Assembly: GCA_035048485.1 (NCBI GenBank)
Contig: CM068586.1
Location: forward strand, 28,786,349-28,850,348
Reading direction: 5' to 3'
Source: Pteria penguin
Lineage: Eukaryota > Mollusca > Bivalvia > Pterioida > Pteriidae
DNA length: 64,000 nucleotides
The position numbers and the translations under genes are program-made. Shown here in pieces: positions 60,000 to 64,000 of this stretch; the first letter of the stretch is position 1; every line of letters starts with the position of its first letter. The notes under the pieces are model-generated. The model was not told the origin of the DNA and did no database searches. It worked only from the letters and a program-made list of their open reading frames with translations.

Positions 60000-60900
60000 A
60001 ATGAAAACACTCTGGTTCGTGTGCACTCTTTGACCTTAATCTTGTAGATATGAACTTGGTTTAAGGTCATTACACATTCTTGGGTCATGGACAACAATTG
60101 TGTAAAATATAGTCCTCCAGCAATTCAACAGGAAAAAGTTATGACCCAGACAAGAATTCTGACTATGTGTACACTGTGATATTTCCATTGTAGATATCAC
60201 CTTGGTTCAAGGTAATGACACACCCTGAAGTCGTGAACAATATTTGTGTAAAATATTATCTCCCTCCAAATTAAAAGGAAGAAGTAACGACTCGGACAAG
60301 AATTCTGTCTATGTATGAACTGTGACCTTGACCTTGGTTTATAGTCATGACATACCCTTGGGTCATGAAGAACAATTGTGTAAATTCGATCTCCCTTCAA
60401 AGTAAAAGGAAGAAGTTATGGCCCGGACAATTTTCATGGACAGACAGACAACACTTTCCGTACAATGTCATACACACCTTTGAATCATTAACAACAATTG
60501 TGTGAAATGTTATCCTGATCTAACATAGCAGTAAGGAGTTGCGGTCCGGACAACGATTTTGACAACTGTGCATTCTGACCATGACATTGGAGATACGATC
60601 TTAAATCAAGGTCATAACACATCCTTGGGTCATGGACAACAATTGTGTGATTTATTATCCAAATCAATCATGGTGGAAAGAGGTTATGGCCCGGACAAAT
60701 CTTTTTGCTTTGTGTGTACTGTGACCATGACCTTAAAGATATGACCTTGAGTCAGGTCAAGACATTTCCTTCGGGCATGGACAACAGTTGTGTGAAATAT
60801 TATCCCGATTAGGGGGTAAGAAGTTATGGCCCGTACAAATGTGAACAGACGGACAGATAGACAGACAGGGTGATTCCATAAACCACCACCAAACTTTGTT
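60000..60900. repeat. Tandem array of about 120-146-bp units
   Basis: At least six units, each with GTTATGGCCCGGACAA, a CTGTGACC(A/T)TGACCTT phrase, TTGGGTCATGGACAACAATTG and TGTGAAATATTATC. Related to the repeats at 17.6 and 37.9 kb. Non-coding. Confidence 0.82.
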
Positions 60901-61069
60901 TGCGGGGGTATAATAATTCAACTCGGCATAGATAACTTGTATTCGTAGTTTCACTATGCACACAAAACTTGATAACAGTAGAATATACACAGAAAAGCGA
61001 TATTACAAAAATACTCGATTTTTGCTGCGGTTACGATACCGACAGGATAGTCAGCTGTAGTAAAAAATA

Positions 61070-62560
61070 TCGCTCAATTGGTGTATTAACCGGTTTACGG
61101 GCGCCCACCTTCCCAATCACCGCAAAAGCAGCACAATCAAAGGACACACATTTAAAAATTTATAAATAAATCATATGGAGAACATGGATCAACAGGTTTC
61201 TGAAAAAGTTATTACACACAAAACGTTTATAGAATAATATGTTGCTATCAAAAATACATAAGGCGCCATCAACATATGTAAACCGTGCTCTGCCCGTCTG
61301 TAAGCAAGCTAGGATCCTTGATCAATAGGAATAGCGGCTAACAGTCAGAGGGGACGAGGATCAGCTCCTTGTCTCCTCTGAAAAGGTTTAGAGAAGGCCC
61401 GTCATAGAATCCCCACCGACCTGTTAGTCAGAGTGCAACGCTCAAGTAAAAGTATGTATTGGCCTGTAGTGGGACCCAATACCAGATATATGGTCTTAGC
61501 GATGATAGCGGGGTCATACTGTCGACGTCGAGGGCGTTTAATAATTTTAGATCCCACCGATATGAAATTATCGGAACCTTTCAACCTCCTTACTTTGTAC
61601 ACTAGATCACCATAGAAATTGGGATGGGGAATTCCGCAAGATACGTATTGTTGAAAAGTCACATTTCCGAATTTAGATGAAATGTCCGAATAAGATCTTT
61701 AAAGTTTACCAATCGTTTGGCGAAGTTTATGATATCTATAACCCTGAGTAAGAAGTTTAAAAGTAATCTGAGAATTAAATGCGTGAAAATCCGAAACGAA
61801 CCATTTGACTAATATAAATACCATATGATGGGAGTCTGGGTCATCACCATCTAGATAAGGGAAAATTACTATAAGAAATCCAAAGTCGTCACGTTTATCA
61901 TATATATGAAAATGGTTGTTAATAATGTTTCTTAGTTGGAAGTATTGGCTTTGTTTACATGAAGTTCAGATGAATAAATGTCAGTAATATAGTTTTTAAA
62001 CTCAGGGTTATCGATGACTAAAATATCAGCAAGATATCTAGAGGTGTCATTGAACTTATCAATAAGGTCGAAACGTTTAGAGTCTCTCTCATAACTGTTA
62101 AAAAATAAATCTTCTATAAGGGAAGCAGTTAGTGCCCATATGAATCCCAACGATCTGTTGATAAGTTTTGCTGTTAAATTGTACATGAATATTATTTATA
62201 AAAATGTGATGGCATTACACAACTCAATACAACACCAATATTTATAATTATCATATTGTTTGTTAAAGAAAAACCCAGATGTAACTGAAGTACAGAGGTA
62301 TTTACACTCTCTGTGGAAACACCGGCGTATGAAAGACAACAATTTGGTTGTGATTAAGTTATAAGATAAGAGAGGTATATGTGTCGAAAAATCAAAAGTA
62401 GAAACGTTATTTGCCTCAAATTTCTCAAACGGAATTTTTCAATGACTTAGTTAGAATTTTTGATAGACCAAAAGTAATTGACGTTTCTATTGCTAAAGAC
62501 AATTCTAGATAACATGGTCTTTAACTGCAGTAAGAGCGCAAGTGATATGTTTAGAAATCA
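61070..62560 (-). pseudogene. PLE (family B) RT with 3' UTR, frameshifted
   Basis: On minus, in order: VNYFWSIKNSN, LRYAGVSTESV region, NLTAKLINRSLGFIWAL (damaged GIPMGTNCAP), SLIEDLFFNSYERDS, RYLADILVIDNPEFKNY, KANTSN, a decayed DKRDDFGF region, then FQQYVSCGIPHPNFYGDLVY, KVRRLKGSDNFI and LLERCTLTNRSVGIL. It ends at TGA 61404-61402, within the SECIS, followed by the family B 3' UTR. Several stops and shifts are present, but it is one of the most complete family B copies. Confidence 0.78.
61336..61431 (-). promoter_or_regulatory. SECIS element, PLE family B (minus copy)
   Basis: On minus: outer arms CTGACTAACAG/CTGTTAG, helix I GGGGA/TCCCC, AUGA (61405-61402) opposite UGAU (61363-61360). Helix II (GGGCCTTCTC/GACAAGGAGC) has mismatches. 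AAA bulge and CCTTTTCAGAGG apical part. Slightly decayed. Confidence 0.6.
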
Positions 62561-62639
62561 CAGTTGTAGATTAATGACTAGAAGTTGATATTAACGTGAT
62601 TTTTATGGATTTTTGTGTAATTTGGGAAGCCAATTAATT

Positions 62640-62885
62640 GTTGGAATGTAAAGAAGATGGATAAATCCAAACCATAAGTCCGAAAATTATGAAACCAGAG
62701 GACATACAAAATCAATGAAAATGAAAACTAAGTGGAAAATAACAAAATATGTCTACTTGAAGAGCATGTGAACCCCTATTATTGAGTGAGATCAGGTTCC
62801 CGGGGAGAGTGAGCGTCTCCTGCTTGCTTGCAACACCTGTCACGTATATCCAGTAGAAAGAGTGAAATCGTGTAAATTCCATATA
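62640..62885 (-). repeat. PLE family A 3' UTR with SECIS-like fold
   Basis: Inverted tail. The fold reads GTGACAGGTGTTGCAAGCAA...GGGAACCTGATC (about 62838-62786). The change of CAC to AAC is the kind of drift expected in a dead copy. Confidence 0.75.
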
Positions 62886-63190
62886 AAGATCATTTAATTT
62901 AATTTCGTTTAAATTAAAGTCACAAATAGCTTTACAATGATCAGATAGGATTTTGTCTTTAAACAATGGGGGTTCAACATACGTAGACGTAGAGTTTAGT
63001 TCCGTTTTAAGAACTGTAATAATGTATATTTTTCAAACAATGATAAAAGAATTAGCTGCTTTGTCAGCAGGTACGAAGACATACGTATTATGTAAATCAG
63101 CCGTTTTCTTTTTTGTAGACTGGACTGGTACATAATGTGGCTGTTTGAATAAATGGGGATTAATTGTAAACTTTTGGATGCGAATATCGA
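62886..63190 (-). pseudogene. PLE (family A) N-terminal RT fragment fused to 3' UTR
   Basis: On minus: HYVPVQSTKKKTADLHNTYV, FVPADKAANSFIIVWKIYII, ELNSTSTYVEPPLFKDKIL, HCKAICDFNLNEIKLNDLYM, then directly the 3' UTR. The whole catalytic RT is deleted. The frame is open for about 100 codons and preserves the VPADK block. Confidence 0.72.
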
Positions 63191-63284
63191 TATTTTTCAG
63201 ATTTTACTTTTCAAGTCATTCAAGGCATGTATTTTCACACCTTCTATTTACACCATCGTTTACAATAAGTGTTTAATGTAAAGA

Positions 63285-63555
63285 TGATGGATAAATCCAA
63301 ACCACAAGTCCAAAAATCATAAATAGGACATACAAAATCAGTGAAAATGAAAAACAAATGGAAAATAACAAAATATGTCTACTTGAAGAGCATATGTGAA
63401 CCCCTGTGATGGAGTGAGATCAGGTGCCCGGGGAGAGTGAGCATCTCCTGCTTGCTAGCAACACCCGTCACATATACCCCGTAGAAAGAGTCAAATCGTG
63501 TAAATTCCATATGTATTTATATATGGAGAAGTCGAAGTAGGTAACCTTCTAGTAT
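63285..63555 (-). repeat. PLE family A 3' UTR, second inverted copy
   Basis: Well-preserved tail, including GTGACGGGTGTTGCTAGC, AAGC and CCGGGCACCTGATC (about 63472-63418). Confidence 0.78.
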
Positions 63556-63680
63556 GCTTCTTCAACAGCATCCAGGCATTTGGTGAAATTTATCCTGGAA
63601 GGTAATCTATACTTTGGTCTAAGCCATTATTAACAAATTCCAGAGGACAGCTTATATCGAACCTATGACATCATACTATG
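63556..63680 (-). pseudogene. PLE N-terminal fragment, internally deleted
   Basis: Matches 12361-12420 joined to 12706-12760 (deletion of about 285 bp relative to that copy). Confidence 0.65.
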
Positions 63681-64000
63681 AAATTATTTTAAATATCATT
63701 TATATAATTATGTATTTACCTACACTACAGTGAACGCTGAATACTCTGTATATATTAAGATCGTACCGTTTAATAAATAGGGAGTGACAGAATTACTTCA
63801 GCTTTACTAGTTGAAATGATGTGATTGGAAATTTCATAAACGATCTTTTCATTGTGCTTTAAATATATTTTGTAATGCCTTGGTCTAAGTTGTTCATAAT
63901 ATTAACCAGTGGTTAAGCTGAATGTTAAATCTATGCTACATTCATTGCTTTTATTCAAGTTGTAATGTTCTGATTTATACTAGAGTTATCTTGCTTTGGC
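63681..64000 (+). repeat. Putative Ty3/gypsy LTR, copy 2 (cut by window end)
   Basis: Closely matches 12760-13090. Whether gag follows lies outside the window. Confidence 0.45.

Overview
This window looks like AT-rich intergenic/accessory DNA from an invertebrate, most likely a bivalve mollusc (inference). The reasons are an intron-bearing metazoan acyl-CoA synthetase, many degenerate Penelope-like (PLE) retroelements of the kind abundant in molluscs, tRNA-derived SINEs, MITEs, Ty3/gypsy and LINE debris, and long (TA)n, (TG)n, (CT)n, (CTAT)n and (ATT)n tracts. No prokaryotic, organellar, tRNA or rRNA genes were seen.

Host genes are few. One apparently intact acyl-CoA synthetase lies on the minus strand in two exons (42366-41606 and 41017-40087, 563 aa). 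A diverged duplicate (25384-22065) has the same exon structure but is dead: it has an 11-bp deletion, a 1.1-kb transposon insertion in exon 2, and a stop codon just before the catalytic-lysine motif. A plausible terminal exon of an unidentified gene is at 2648-2829, and a weak orphan exon lies at 57349-57459 (minus). The two synthetase genes sit in a segmental duplication (about 15.2-30 kb and 36-46.2 kb). Two more partial copies of its gene-upstream flank lie at 53.5-56.2 kb and 59.2-62.5 kb. Each copy abuts a minus-strand PLE fragment.

PLE remnants dominate the rest. I separate them by sequence into family A (RT pieces at 4.5, 16.1 and 31.6 kb; extra tails or N-terminal pieces at 15.0, 62.6 and 63.3 kb), family B (7.1, 15.4, 28.7, 37.6, 45.6, 51.7, 55.7 and 61.1 kb) and family C/D (5.9, 11.1, 46.1 and 51.4 kb). 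At 51748-52964 a GIY-YIG nuclease with a Cys/His cluster lies upstream of an RT whose own stop is followed directly by 3' UTR. That is the permuted nuclease-RT order described for Naiad-type PLEs.

The most interesting signal is that these elements look like selenoprotein genes. Just after the family B RT, the RNA can fold into a textbook type II SECIS: a UGAC/UGAU quartet, a roughly 10-bp helix II, an AAA apical bulge, a small helix III, a GGGGAC/GUCCCC helix I and an outer 9-bp stem. In-frame UGA codons occur where relatives have cysteine, once in the nuclease domain and, in two family A copies, near the RT C-terminus with about 25 further sense codons before a TAA. Family A carries a second, weaker SECIS-like fold in its 3' UTR. 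All copies are decayed, so the recoding is inferred from shared positions, not from an intact element.
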